Source: Xiphophorus maculatus (Eukaryota > Chordata > Actinopteri > Cyprinodontiformes > Poeciliidae). Taken from it: a stretch of DNA of 64,000 nt. Below the pieces are notes generated by a model. The model was not told the DNA's origin and did not search any database. It saw only the letters and a list, made by a program, of their open reading frames with translations. This document shows positions 22,151 to 33,355 of the stretch, in pieces. The position numbers were made by a program, and so were the translations under genes. The stretch's first letter is position 1. Each line of letters opens with the position of its first letter. Location: positions 24,656,953-24,720,952 of the forward strand of contig NC_036445.1 in NCBI RefSeq assembly GCF_002775205.1. Direction: 5' to 3'.

Positions 22151-23086
22151 TGTTAAAATGTGAGCAAAAAGTAATAACTCTGAAACAGGAAGAAACAGGA
22201 AGAACAGAGGAGTGAATGACAGCCTTTATTCATGCAACCCCTTCTGCAAAACACAAAGTATTTGCATCTCTTGACACAATAACAAAACAAAAAGAATAAG
22301 ACACAGTGCCACATGTCTTATTCTTTTCTGGGAGCTGATGGAAATAAGATGCAAAGGTTTGTATTTGACTGATGCATCTAAAAGCATTTCTATCAGGGAA
22401 TATATCATAAGCATCAGCTTGCAGCAAGGACCATCTGCTGAGTTTAGAGTGGGTATTACATAAACTGAGTTATTTTTTGTTTTGATGAAGGAGGATGCAG
22501 GATCCAGCGACAGTCACCTGTGTTAAGAGCAAATATTCTAACCCTTAAAATATTTCCTAACCGAAAACAGTGTGAAGTCTTTTATTTGGTAAGCGGCTCA
22601 CATCATTCACATCTAAGCTGGCACTGTTCATATACAATATTTAAATATTCCAGTAAAACAACCCAGCATCTTTAGTTTCACTGTGAGCTTATTCCAGCCT
22701 CACTTTGGGTTAATCAGGTTCTTGCTTGAAATGTACCACCTGTATTGATGCAGAGGAAGTAGCAGACCCGCCTCTCCTTAAGAGGCGAGCCAATCTGGAG
22801 GAAAGATTTTTGAAACCTAATAGTATGACCTTACGATATTTTCATGAGCTGAAACCCGTAAGTGAGACAAACAGATTGGGATCCTTGATGCAACCGTCTG
22901 GGCTCTGATTTCTGATGTTACGATCGCTGCTGCATGTCCTCTCCCTCTATCTTTGCCCATTTCTTCTCTGCTTCCTGTCAAAAACAACAACAACAACAAC
23001 AAAAAACTAGTATGTACAACCACCGGCCACTTTATTAGGTACACCGGTTGGCTGCACATCCATGATGCAAAATTCGCGTTCCACCA
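22151..23086. repeat. Spacer related to the 5' flank of the lectin chimera
   Basis: This stretch is homologous to 10915-11410 (see that entry) up to CTCTGCTTCCTGTCA at about 22980. An AAC trinucleotide run follows, then a stretch with GGCCACTTTATTAGGTACAC, a motif widely seen in fish repeats, and then the minisatellite begins. No gene is seen. Confidence 0.6.
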
Positions 23087-24540
23087 CATTTGTCCCATTA
23101 TAATTCCTCACAAATGTCAAAATATAATTCCTCCCATATTAAATCCTCCCAAAAGAATTAATATGGGACATTTGGGAAATTCCTCCCAAATGTCCCATTA
23201 TAATTCCTCAAAAATGTCCCAAATTAAATCCTCCCAATTGTCCCATTATAATTCCTCCCAAATGTCCCATATTAAATCCTCCCAAATGTCCCATTATAAT
23301 TCCTCAAAAATGTCCCAAATTAAATCCTCCCAATTGTCCCATTATAATTCCTCCCAAATGTCCCATATTAAATCCTCCCAAATGTCCCATTATAATTCCT
23401 CAAAAATGTCCCATTATAATTCCTCAAAAATGTCCCATTATAATTCCTCTCAAATGTCCCATATTAAATCCTCCGAAAGGAATTAATATGTGACATTTGA
23501 AGGAATTATAATGGAAATTTATGAAAAATCCTCCCATATGTCCCATATTAATTCCTCCCAATTGTCGCATATTATATCTTCCCAAAAGTCCAAAATTAAA
23601 TCCTCCCAATTGTCCCATTATAACTCCTCAAAAATGTCCCATTACAATTCCTCCCAAATGTCCAAAATTAAATCCTCCCAAATGTCCCATTATAATTCCT
23701 CCCAAATGTCCCATATTAAATCCTCCCAAATGTCCCATTATAATTTCTCAAAAATGTCCCATTATAATTCCTCAAAAATGTCCCATTATAATTCCTCCCA
23801 AATGTCCCATATTAAATCCTCCCAAATGTCCCATTATAATTTCTCAAAAATGTCCCATTATAATTCCTCCCAAATGTCCCATTATAATTCCTCCAAAATG
23901 TCCCAAATTAAATCCTCCCAAAGGAATTAATATGGGACGTTTGGGAAATTCCTCCCAAATTTCCCATTATAATTCCTCCCAATTGTCGCATATTATATCT
24001 TCCCAAAAGTCCAAAATTAAATCCTCCCAATTGTCCCATTATAACTCCTCAAAAATGTCCCATTATAAATCTTCCCAAATGTGCCATATTAAATCCTCCG
24101 AAAGGAATTAATATGGGACATATGGGAGGAATTATAATGGGACATTTGGGGAAAATCCTCCAAAATGTCCCATTATAATTCCTCCCAAATATCCAAAATT
24201 AAATCCTCCCAAATGTCCCATTATAATTCCTCCCAAATGTCCCATTATAATTCCTCAAAAATGTCCCATTATAATTCCTCCAAAATGTTCCAAATTAAAT
24301 CCTCCCAAAGGAATTAATATGGGACATTTGGAAGGAATTATAATGGGAAATTTGGGGAAAATCCTCAAAAATGTCCCATTGTAATTCCTCCCAATTGTCG
24401 CATATTATATCTTCCCAAATGTCCAAAATTAAATCCTCCCAAATGTCCCATTATAATTCCTCCCAAATGTCCAAAATTAAATCCTCCCAAATGTCCCATT
24501 ATAATTCCTCCCAAATGTCCCATTATAATTCCTCCTAAAT
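23087..24540. repeat. 24-bp minisatellite, array 2
   Basis: Same unit family and mixed orientation as array 1, about 1.45 kb. Regularly spaced inverted pairs (CCTCCCAAAGGAATTAATAT) separate runs of direct units. Open frames of up to 196 codons with 8-residue periodicity (MSHYNSSQ on plus, MGHLGGFN on minus) run through it on both strands. These are products of the repeat, not genes. Confidence 0.9.
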
Positions 24541-24671
24541 GTCGAGCTGATCTAGCGTTGCCCATAATAATCCTTGGACATGTCCCAGACTCCTTGATAA
24601 TGGAGGCAGGGACATGTCCCACTCTGTGTGGGCCATGTTCCACCCACTTCCTCCAAAATGTGTCTAAAGCA

Positions 24672-26900
24672 CTATCTTTGTTGCTGGTCAGTTGTCACTT
24701 TGAGCCCTACACTGTATTCGTCCCGTCCTTCTGTGGCTTTTTCATAAATGTAGATATACCCATTGCTGCAAACGTCAGCTCCACAGTCGATATTCTCCAG
24801 TGATACCCGCTCATCCTCCGCCTTAAACACCAGTTCTCCACACACCAGATATGTATAAAAGTTACTGGTGTCAGAAGTTGTTTCCTGTCTCCTGCAAATG
24901 ACGGAGGACAGATGATATAACTGTGTTCCATTTTTTACAGGAACCTCAAGGACTGGGTCAGGTATCACAGGATTTCTGATATCGTCTGGACTGTCTGGCC
25001 ATGGCAGAATCAGGGTCATCACATCAGTTTCATTAAAAAAGCAATCCCTCCTTTTGTTGGACTTGCAGGTGTCGCAACTTTCTGACATTCCACTCCAATA
25101 ATTCTCCAGAAGAGTTGATGTGGTGTCATTTTGTTGTTCCTTTGGCAGAGGAATGACAGGACCAAGGTTGCGAATAATTCTTGAACACTTCTGACATTGT
25201 TCACAGTAGTCAGTTGTATACAGCTTAGAGTTGGTGTAGATGTCACACTGGGCCAGATAGTGCAACATATAAAACAAAAGTACTCCTGGCTTGTCCTGAT
25301 GTTTAACATCCTTAATCTTCAAAGTTTCAACGAGTTCATTCTGAACAGCAAAGATCTCATGTGGAGGAAAGTCTCTTCCTGGATGGTACATTGCTGTAAA
25401 GAAACACCTCGCAAACAATGGTGTCTCTGCAAAAAGTTCCGAAATCTCCTCAGGATACTGAGCCACAAACCTTCTGACAATAGTCAAGTTCATGGTGCTT
25501 TGTGTTGTGGCATTCATCCAGCTGTTAAAAAAGGAGTTGGAGAATTTGCAAAAGTACATTCCTGGGTAAATATTTACATCCATGGGGTCGAAATCATCGG
25601 TGTCGTTCTGATTTCCATCTTCTGAGTTTTCTTCTTCAGAAGACGATTCCTCTGAAGAAGAAAACTTATACACTTCTCCAAACTCTGTCCACATATCCTC
25701 TGCATTTGAGCTTCCAGAACAAATTTCCTCATCCTTAGTGGAAGCATCAACATCCTTAGCGTAAATGCTATCGTAATGGTCAGGTTCATTTTCAGTGTCA
25801 TCTATAGAGCTTTCTTCATCTGAAGACCATTCTTCTGATGAAGAATACTCAGACACTTCATCAATATGTGACACGACCTTTGCAGCATTTCTGCTTCCAG
25901 AGTCAACTTCCTTGGGTGAATCATCCATATATTTAGTGTCCAGGTTCTCAAAGTGGTCTGTGTAATTTTTAATTTCACCCATCGACTTTACATCAACTGA
26001 AGCGGTTTCTACTGTTGATGGATTTTCAAGGACTTTTTCAAAATTCATCAGATTTTCCTTGCTGTCACAACTTTCTTTCACAGCCATTTGTTCAACAAAA
26101 TCATCAAAGTATTCTGGGGTGTCATCAATGTTTATTTCTGTGTCCCCAGAGTAGATTTCAAATTCCAGCTCCATTTTGTTGTCAGGAAGACAGACGTTTT
26201 CCAAAGCAGCAATGTCTCCAGATGTGTTGACTGTCAAATGTGTATTGATGGCAACTTCCTCAACTTTAGAGGAAGCATCAATGTCCTTCTGACCTTCAGG
26301 AAAAATGTCGAAACCCAAGTACTTTCCTGTCTTATCCTCTTTGATTTCTCCTGAAATTCCATCGACTTTTACATTGTCTTCTGCAACAATGTCCAATCCA
26401 GAGTACTTAAATTCTTCATCTTCAGATGATCTCTCTGCTGAAACATCACTGTGTTTCACATTGTCTTCTGCGACAATGTCAAAACCAGAGTACTGAAATT
26501 CTTCATCTTCCGATGAGCTCTCTGCTGAAACAACCCGGTGTTTTACACAGTCTTCAAAGAAATCTTCAAATCCAAAGTATTTATCTCGTTCATCTTCAGC
26601 TGATCTCTCTGCTGAAACATCACTTTGTCTTACATTGTCTTCGGCGACAATGTCTAAATCAAGGTGTTTTGAACTTTCGTCACTTGAGCTCTCTGCTGAA
26701 ATGTCTTCATCTTTAATCCGATATCCCAGCAACTTCTCTACTCCCTTCGTGACAAGAAACCCAAGGCCCCAACCGATAGTTAAAATCATTTTGACTGCAG
26801 TTGAAATGGTTTCTAAAATCACTGTCCGAAATCGTCTCTCTATCAAAGTGTTGTACCTCCAACGGCGTTGAAAAGCAAACTGAGAATTCTTGTATTCCAA
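24672..26900 (-). CDS. USP-fold-like acidic-repeat protein, copy 2
   Basis: A 742-codon uninterrupted frame, nearly identical to copy 1. Five amino-acid differences are visible: Met/Ile in the NIDD segment, Pro/Ser in GSPNAED, Thr/Pro before MDVN, Lys/Gly near the C-terminal EK motif and Arg/Lys ten residues further on. The degraded Cys box, HQD, paired CxxC motifs and the SNFY replacement of GHY are unchanged. As in copy 1 there is no ATG at the front of the frame; the first is at 26789. The frame is intact despite duplication, which suggests selection or very recent origin; the sequence alone cannot separate these. Confidence 0.65.
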   Translation of the reverse strand: MEYKNSQFAFQRRWRYNTLIERRFRTVILETISTAVKMILTIGWGLGFLVTKGVEKLLGYRIKDEDISAESSSDESSKHLDLDIVAEDNVRQSDVSAERSAEDERDKYFGFEDFFEDCVKHRVVSAESSSEDEEFQYSGFDIVAEDNVKHSDVSAERSSEDEEFKYSGLDIVAEDNVKVDGISGEIKEDKTGKYLGFDIFPEGQKDIDASSKVEEVAINTHLTVNTSGDIAALENVCLPDNKMELEFEIYSGDTEINIDDTPEYFDDFVEQMAVKESCDSKENLMNFEKVLENPSTVETASVDVKSMGEIKNYTDHFENLDTKYMDDSPKEVDSGSRNAAKVVSHIDEVSEYSSSEEWSSDEESSIDDTENEPDHYDSIYAKDVDASTKDEEICSGSSNAEDMWTEFGEVYKFSSSEESSSEEENSEDGNQNDTDDFDPMDVNIYPGMYFCKFSNSFFNSWMNATTQSTMNLTIVRRFVAQYPEEISELFAETPLFARCFFTAMYHPGRDFPPHEIFAVQNELVETLKIKDVKHQDKPGVLLFYMLHYLAQCDIYTNSKLYTTDYCEQCQKCSRIIRNLGPVIPLPKEQQNDTTSTLLENYWSGMSESCDTCKSNKRRDCFFNETDVMTLILPWPDSPDDIRNPVIPDPVLEVPVKNGTQLYHLSSVICRRQETTSDTSNFYTYLVCGELVFKAEDERVSLENIDCGADVCSNGYIYIYEKATEGRDEYSVGLKVTTDQQQR

Positions 26901-29080
26901 ATGATAATAATAATCATTTGAACCTTTATGACATCATCGATGAGAACATCGATGACATGATGATGTCAAACGACCTGCCAGGTTCTTGTTTGTTTCAGTT
27001 GCTATGGAAACACAAGGAGTTATGTATGAGCTAAGACTACTGTCAATTAAAAATGCATGCGTAGACATCTAAATTTGTGAATTTAAGTCAATAAATGCAT
27101 AAATGTAAGTTTTGTATTTATTGACTTAAATTCACAAGGTGTTTGTCCTGTCTGTCTCTGTGTTGCCCTGCAACAGACTGACGACCTCCAGGGTGAACCC
27201 CTGGAAAGGGTTTTCTCTCGCCTCTCACCTTAAAAGTTAGCTGGAGATAGGCACCAGCACCCCTCATGACCCCACTAGGGAAATCTCAATTAAATCTGTG
27301 TTCTCCAAAAAAGTTACTCATAAATATGCTCATTTCCATGGACTTATTCAATTTGTAGTCCACCTGTATGTATGTCCAGATAAAGTGTTTCACACAACTG
27401 GAGGAAAAGCACAAAGTATCAAGTTCTACAGACAAGATGCTTGGTGTTGCACAATCTGCAGCTCAGCATCAAGAAGAGGAAGCAGCTCAGTGTAAGAGAC
27501 TAAAGGGAGGAGAAAACATCTTCTTAAGGATCAAGAGAAGATGAGCTGGCCACATCACACAAACATTAACAAAACACAAAGGCAGAAGCTGTTTTTCTTC
27601 AGCAGCTATTATATTTTGTCATTGATTCAAAGCTGCTGACCAGAAGCTGGTGCATCATTCAGTGTTGCAACACGCTGCATCATAGCCTGTGCCACTTCCA
27701 CGCCTATGAAATGAATATTTCCACTTCCAATGACTGGAAAAACTGTTTTTATTCAGCCACTGTTTTATGTGTTGAAATTAATTGTTTCTTTTCACATTAA
27801 ATTATGAACACTGTTGACAGTGATGTAGTTAGAGATGCAGTTTATTATTTTAATAACTAAATCGTTGAAGTTCAGTCTGTCTATAAAGTCAATATATTTA
27901 AATGTGTTGAGCAGTTAGCAGCTGCTTGGTTGCCTGTCAGGCTGACTTGTCTCTCTAAGTTCTCCCTAGGTGTGAGTGTGTGTGTGCATAGTTGTTTATC
28001 CTGTCTGTCTCTGTGTTGCCCTGAGACAGACTGGTGACCTGTCCACGGTGAACCCCACCTCTCGCCCATTGACCGCTGGAGATAGGGACCAGCACCCCTC
28101 ATGACCCCAACAGGGATAAACATGTAAGATCATCGAAGGATGGATGTTAAAATGTGAGCAAAAAGTAATAACTCTGAAACAGGAAGAAACAGGAAGAACA
28201 GAGGAGTGAATGACAGCCTTTATTCATGCAACCCCTTCTGCAAAACACAAAGTATTTGCATCTCTTGACACAATAACAAAACAAAAAGAATAAGACACAG
28301 TGCCACATGTCTTATTCTTTTCTGGGAGCTGATGGAAATAAGATGCAAAGGTTTGTATTTGACTGATGCATCTAAAAGCATTTCTATCAGGGAATATATC
28401 ATAAGCATCAGCTTGCAGCAAGGACCATCTGCTGAGTTTAGAGTGGGTATTACATAAACTGAGTTATTTTTTGTTTTGATGAAGGAGGATGCAGGATCCA
28501 GCGACAGTCACCTGTGTTAAGAGCAAATATTCTAACCCTTAAAATATTTCCTAACCGAAAACAGTGTGAAGTCTTTTATTTGGTAAGCGGCTCACATCAT
28601 TCACATCTAAGCTGGCACTGTTCATATACAATATTTAAATATTCCAGTAAAACAACCCAGCATCTTTAGTTTCACTGTGAGCTTATTCCAGCCTCACTTT
28701 GGGTTAATCAGGTTCTTGCTTGAAATGTACCACCTGTATTGATGCAGAGGAAGTAGCAGACCCGCCTCTCCTTAAGAGGCGAGCCAATCTGGAGGAAAGA
28801 TTTTTGAAACCTAATAGTATGACCTTACGATATTTTCATGAGCTGAAACCCGTAAGTGAGACAAACAGATTGGGATCCTTGATGCAACCGTCTGGGCTCT
28901 GATTTCTGATGTTACGATCGCTGCTGCATGTCCTCTCCCTCTATCTTTGCCCATTTCTTCTCTGCTTCCTGTCAAAAACAACAACAACAACAACAAAAAA
29001 CTAGTATGTACAACCACCGGCCACTTTATTAGGTACACCGGTTGGCTGCACATCCATGATGCAAAATTCGCGTTCCACCA
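26901..29080. other. Spacer of unit 2
   Basis: Duplicate of 20907-23086: palindrome at 26930-26967, hairpin at 27075-27137, SINE fragments at about 27139-27284 and 27924-28144, lectin-flank relic at about 28144-28979 and an AAC run. No gene is seen. Confidence 0.8.
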
Positions 29081-31055
29081 CATTTGTCCCATTATAATTC
29101 CTCACAAATGTCAAAATATAATTCCTCCCATATTAAATCCTCCCAAAAGAATTAATATGGGACATTTGGGAAATTCCTCCCAAATGTCCCATTATAATTC
29201 CTCAAAAATGTCCCAAATTAAATCCTCCCAATTGTCCCATTATAATTCCTCCCAAATGTCCCATATTAAATCCTCCCAAATGTCCCATTATAATTCCTCA
29301 AAAATGTCCCAAATTAAATCCTCCCAATTGTCCCATTATAATTCCTCCCAAATGTCCCATATTAAATCCTCCCAAATGTCCCATTATAATTCCTCAAAAA
29401 TGTCCCATTATAATTCCTCAAAAATGTCCCATTATAATTCCTCTCAAATGTCCCATATTAAATCCTCCGAAAGGAATTAATATGGGACATTTGAAGGAAT
29501 TATAATGGAAATTTATGAAAAATCCTCCCATATGTCCCATATTAATTCCTCCCAATTGTCGCATATTATATCTTCCCAAAAGTCCAAAATTAAATCCTCC
29601 CAATTGTCCCATTATAACTCCTCAAAAATGTCCCATTACAATTCCTCCCAAATGTCCAAAATTAAATCCTCCCAAATGTCCCATTATAATTCCTCCCAAA
29701 TGTCCCATATTAAATCCTCCCAAATGTCCCATTATAATTTCTCAAAAATGTCCCATTATAATTCCTCAAAAATGTCCCATTATAATTCCTCCCAAATGTC
29801 CCATATTAAATCCTCCCAAATGTCCCATTATAATTTCTCAAAAATGTCCCATTATAATTCCTCCCAAATGTCCCATTATAATTCCTCCAAAATGTCCCAA
29901 ATTAAATCCTCCCAAAGGAATTAATATGGGACGTTTGGGAAATTCCTCCCAAATTTCCCATTATAATTCCTCCCAATTGTCGCATATTATATCTTCCCAA
30001 AAGTCCAAAATTAAATCCTCCCAATTGTCCCATTATAACTCCTCAAAAATGTCCCATTATAAATCTTCCCAAATGTGCCATATTAAATCCTCCGAAAGGA
30101 ATTAATATGGGACATATGGGAGGAATTATAATGGGACATTTGGGGAAAATCCTCCAAAATGTCCCATTATAATTCCTCCCAAATATCCAAAATTAAATCC
30201 TCCCAAATGTCCCATTATAATTCCTCCCAAATGTCCCATTATAATTCCTCAAAAATGTCCCATTATAATTCCTCCAAAATGTTCCAAATTAAATCCTCCC
30301 AAAGGAATTAATATGGGACATTTGGAAGGAATTATAATGGGAAATTTGGGGAAAATCCTCAAAAATGTCCCATTGTAATTCCTCCCAAATGTCCCATTAT
30401 AATTCCTCCAAAATGTCCCAAATTAAATCCTCCCAAAGGAATTAATATGGGACGTTTGGGAAATTCCTCCCAAATTTCCCATTATAATTCCTCCCAATTG
30501 TCGCATATTATATCTTCCCAAAAGTCCAAAATTAAATCCTCCCAATTGTCCCATTATAACTCCTCAAAAATGTCCCATTATAAATCTTCCCAAATGTGCC
30601 ATATTAAATCCTCTGAAAGGAATTAATATGGGACATATGGGAGGAATTATAATGGGACATTTGGGGAAAATCCTCCAAAATGTCCCATTATAATTCCTCC
30701 CAAATATCCAAAATTAAATCCTCCCAAATGTCCCATTATAATTCCTCCCAAATGTCCCATTATAATTCCTCAAAAATGTCCCATTATAATTCCTCCAAAA
30801 TGTTCCAAATTAAATCCTCCCAAAGGAATTAATATGGGACATTTGGAAGGAATTATAATGGGAAATTTGGGGAAAATCCTCAAAAATGTCCCATTGTAAT
30901 TCCTCCCAATTGTCGCATATTATATCTTCCCAAATGTCCAAAATTAAATCCTCCCAAATGTCCCATTATAATTCCTCCCAAATGTCCAAAATTAAATCCT
31001 CCCAAATGTCCCATTATAATTCCTCAAAAATGTCCCATTATAATTCCTCCTAAAT
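29081..31055. repeat. 24-bp minisatellite, array 3
   Basis: The first part duplicates array 2 at offset 5994. A 521-bp block of about 22 units (landmark GACGTTTGGGAAATTCC at 29930 and 30451) is then repeated in tandem, giving a higher-order repeat. The two 521-bp copies differ at very few places (for example CCTCCGAAAGG versus CCTCTGAAAGG). Confidence 0.9.
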
Positions 31056-31186
31056 GTCGAGCTGATCTAGCGTTGCCCATAATAATCCTTGGACATGTCC
31101 CAGACTCCTTGATAATGGAGGCAGGGACATGTCCCACTCTGTGTGGGCCATGTTCCACCCACTTCCTCCAAAATGTGTCTAAAGCA

Positions 31187-33355
31187 CTATCTTTGTTGTT
31201 GGTCAGTTGTCACTCTGAGCCCTACACTGTATTCGTCCCGTCCTTCTGTGGCTTTTTCATAAATGTAGATATACCCATTGCTGCAAACGTCAGCTCCACA
31301 GTCGATATTCTCCAGTGATACCCGCTCATCCTCCGCCTTAAACACCAGTTCTCCACACACCAGATATGTATAAAAGTTACTGGTGTCAGAAGTTGTTTCC
31401 TGTCTCCGGCAAATGACGGAGGACAGATGATATAACTGTGTTCCATTTTTTACAGGAACCTCAAGGACTGGGTCAGGTATCACAGGATGTCTGATATCGT
31501 CTGGACTGTCTGGCCATGGCAGAATCAGGGTCATCACATCAGTTTCATTAAAAAAGCAATCCCTCCTTTTGTTGGACTTGCAGGTGTCGCAACTTTCTGA
31601 CATTCCACTCCAATAATTCTCCAGAAGAGTTGATGTGGTGTCATTTTGTTGTTCCTTTGGCAGAGGAATGACAGGACCAAGGTTGCGAATAATTCTTGAA
31701 CACTTCTGACATTGTTCACAGTAGTCAGTTGTATACAGCTTAGAGTTTGTGTAGATGTCACACTGGGCCAGATAGTGCAACATATAAAACAAAAGTACTC
31801 CTGGCTTGTCCTGATGTTTTACATCCTTAATCTTCAGAGTTTCGACGAGTTCATTCTGAACAGCAAAGATCTCATGTGGAGGAAAGTCTCTTCCTGGATG
31901 GTACATTGCTGTAAAGAAGCACCTCGCAAACAATGGTGTCTCTGAAAAAAGTTCCGAAATCTCCTCAGGATACTGAGCCACAAACCTTCTGACAATAGTC
32001 AAGTTCATGGTGCTTTGTGTTGTGGCATTCATCCAGCTGTTAAAAAAGGAGTTGGAGAATTTGCAAAAGTACATCCCTGGGTAAATATTTACATCCATGG
32101 GGTCGAAATCATCGGTGTCGTTCTGATTTCCATCTTCTGAGTTTTCTTCTTCAGAAGACGATTCCTCTGAAGAAGAAAACTTATACACTTCTCCAAACTC
32201 TGTCCACATATCCTCTGCATTTGGGCTTCCAGAACAAACTTCCTCATCCTTAGTGGAAGCATCAACGTCCTTAGTGTAATGGTCAGGGTCATTTTCAATG
32301 TCATCTATAGAGCTTTCTTCATCTGAAGACCATTCTTCTGATGAAGAATACTCAGACACTTCATCCATTTTGTCATCTGGAAGACAGATGTTTTCCAAAG
32401 TAGCAGTGTCTCCAGATGTGTTGACTGTCAAATGCGTATTGATGGCAACTTCCTCAACTTTAGAGGAAGCATCAATGTCCTTCTGATCTTCAGGAAAAAT
32501 GTCAAAACCCAAGTACTTTCCTGTCTTATCCTCTTTGAATTCTCCTGAAATTCCATCGTCTTTTACATTGTCTTCTGCGACAATGTCAACACCAGAGTAC
32601 TCAAATCCTTCGTCTTCAGTTGAGCTCTCTGCTGAGGCATCACTGTGTTTCACATTGTCTTCTGCGACAATGTCAACACCAGAGTACTCAAATCCTTCGT
32701 CTTCAGTTGAGCTCTCTGCTGAGGCATCACTGTGTTTCACATTGTCTTCTGCGACAATGTCAACACCAGAGTACTCAAATCCTTCGTCTTCAGTTGAGCT
32801 CTCTGCTGAGGCATCACTGTGTTTCACATTGTCTACGGCAAAAACTTCAAATCCAGAGTACTTAAATCCTTCATCTTCAGATGTGCTCTCTGCTGAGGCA
32901 TAACTGTGTTTCACATTGTCTTCGGCAATAATGTCAAATTCAGAGTTCTCAAATCCTTCATCTTCCGATGAGCTCTCTGCTGAAACAACACGGTGTTTTA
33001 CACAGTCTTCAAAGAAATCTTCAAATCCAAAGTACTTATGTCGATCATCTTCAAATGATCTCTCTGCTGAAACATCACTTTGTCTTACATTGTCTTTGGC
33101 GACAATGTCTAAATCAAGGTGTTTTGTACTTTCGTCACTTGAGCTCTCTGCTGAAATGTCTTCATCTTTTATCCGATATCCCAGCAACTTCTCTACTCCC
33201 TTCGTGACAAGAAACCCAAGGCCCCAACCGATAGTTAAAATCATTTTGAATGCAGTTGAAATGGTTTCTAAAATCACTGTCCGAAATCGTCTCTCTATCA
33301 AAGTGTTGTACCTCCAACGCCGTTGAAAAGCAAACTGAGAATTCTTGTATTCCAA
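31187..33355 (-). CDS. USP-fold-like acidic-repeat protein, copy 3 (diverged)
   Basis: A 722-codon uninterrupted frame. The C-terminal USP-like half is almost the same as in copies 1-2, with the same loss of the catalytic His motif. The N-terminal half differs: a 29-residue acidic repeat (KHSDASAESSTEDEGFEYSG then VDIVAEDNV) occurs three times in perfect tandem, encoded by 87-bp units between about 32566 and 32830, with two more diverged copies. The segment equivalent to residues about 235-345 of copy 1 is deleted. The first in-frame ATG is at 33244. Divergence from the other copies is concentrated in the acidic repeats. Confidence 0.65.
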   Translation of the reverse strand: MEYKNSQFAFQRRWRYNTLIERRFRTVILETISTAFKMILTIGWGLGFLVTKGVEKLLGYRIKDEDISAESSSDESTKHLDLDIVAKDNVRQSDVSAERSFEDDRHKYFGFEDFFEDCVKHRVVSAESSSEDEGFENSEFDIIAEDNVKHSYASAESTSEDEGFKYSGFEVFAVDNVKHSDASAESSTEDEGFEYSGVDIVAEDNVKHSDASAESSTEDEGFEYSGVDIVAEDNVKHSDASAESSTEDEGFEYSGVDIVAEDNVKDDGISGEFKEDKTGKYLGFDIFPEDQKDIDASSKVEEVAINTHLTVNTSGDTATLENICLPDDKMDEVSEYSSSEEWSSDEESSIDDIENDPDHYTKDVDASTKDEEVCSGSPNAEDMWTEFGEVYKFSSSEESSSEEENSEDGNQNDTDDFDPMDVNIYPGMYFCKFSNSFFNSWMNATTQSTMNLTIVRRFVAQYPEEISELFSETPLFARCFFTAMYHPGRDFPPHEIFAVQNELVETLKIKDVKHQDKPGVLLFYMLHYLAQCDIYTNSKLYTTDYCEQCQKCSRIIRNLGPVIPLPKEQQNDTTSTLLENYWSGMSESCDTCKSNKRRDCFFNETDVMTLILPWPDSPDDIRHPVIPDPVLEVPVKNGTQLYHLSSVICRRQETTSDTSNFYTYLVCGELVFKAEDERVSLENIDCGADVCSNGYIYIYEKATEGRDEYSVGLRVTTDQQQR

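Larger units (their letters stand above)
18547..24540. repeat. Tandem unit 1 (5994 bp)
   Basis: The unit begins at the landmark GTCGAGCTGATCTAGCG, which recurs at 24541 and 31056. It contains a protease-like gene (-), an AT-rich upstream region with a hairpin, SINE fragments, decayed lectin-flank DNA and minisatellite array 2. Every landmark recurs in unit 2 at an offset of exactly 5994 through the spacer and most of the array. Only a handful of substitutions are visible between the two. Confidence 0.9.
24541..31055. repeat. Tandem unit 2 (6515 bp)
   Basis: Copy of unit 1 in the same orientation, longer by 521 bp. The extra length comes from an internal duplication in the minisatellite: the segment around 29931 recurs at 30452. 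The gene and spacer differ from unit 1 at only a few positions that I could see by eye. Confidence 0.9.

Noticed and set aside
23490-24111. Long open frames (up to 196 codons) with repeated MSHYNSSQ or CPIIIPPK motifs in the arrays
   Set aside because: They are direct translations of the 24-bp minisatellite in several frames and both strands, with no start context or splice sites.
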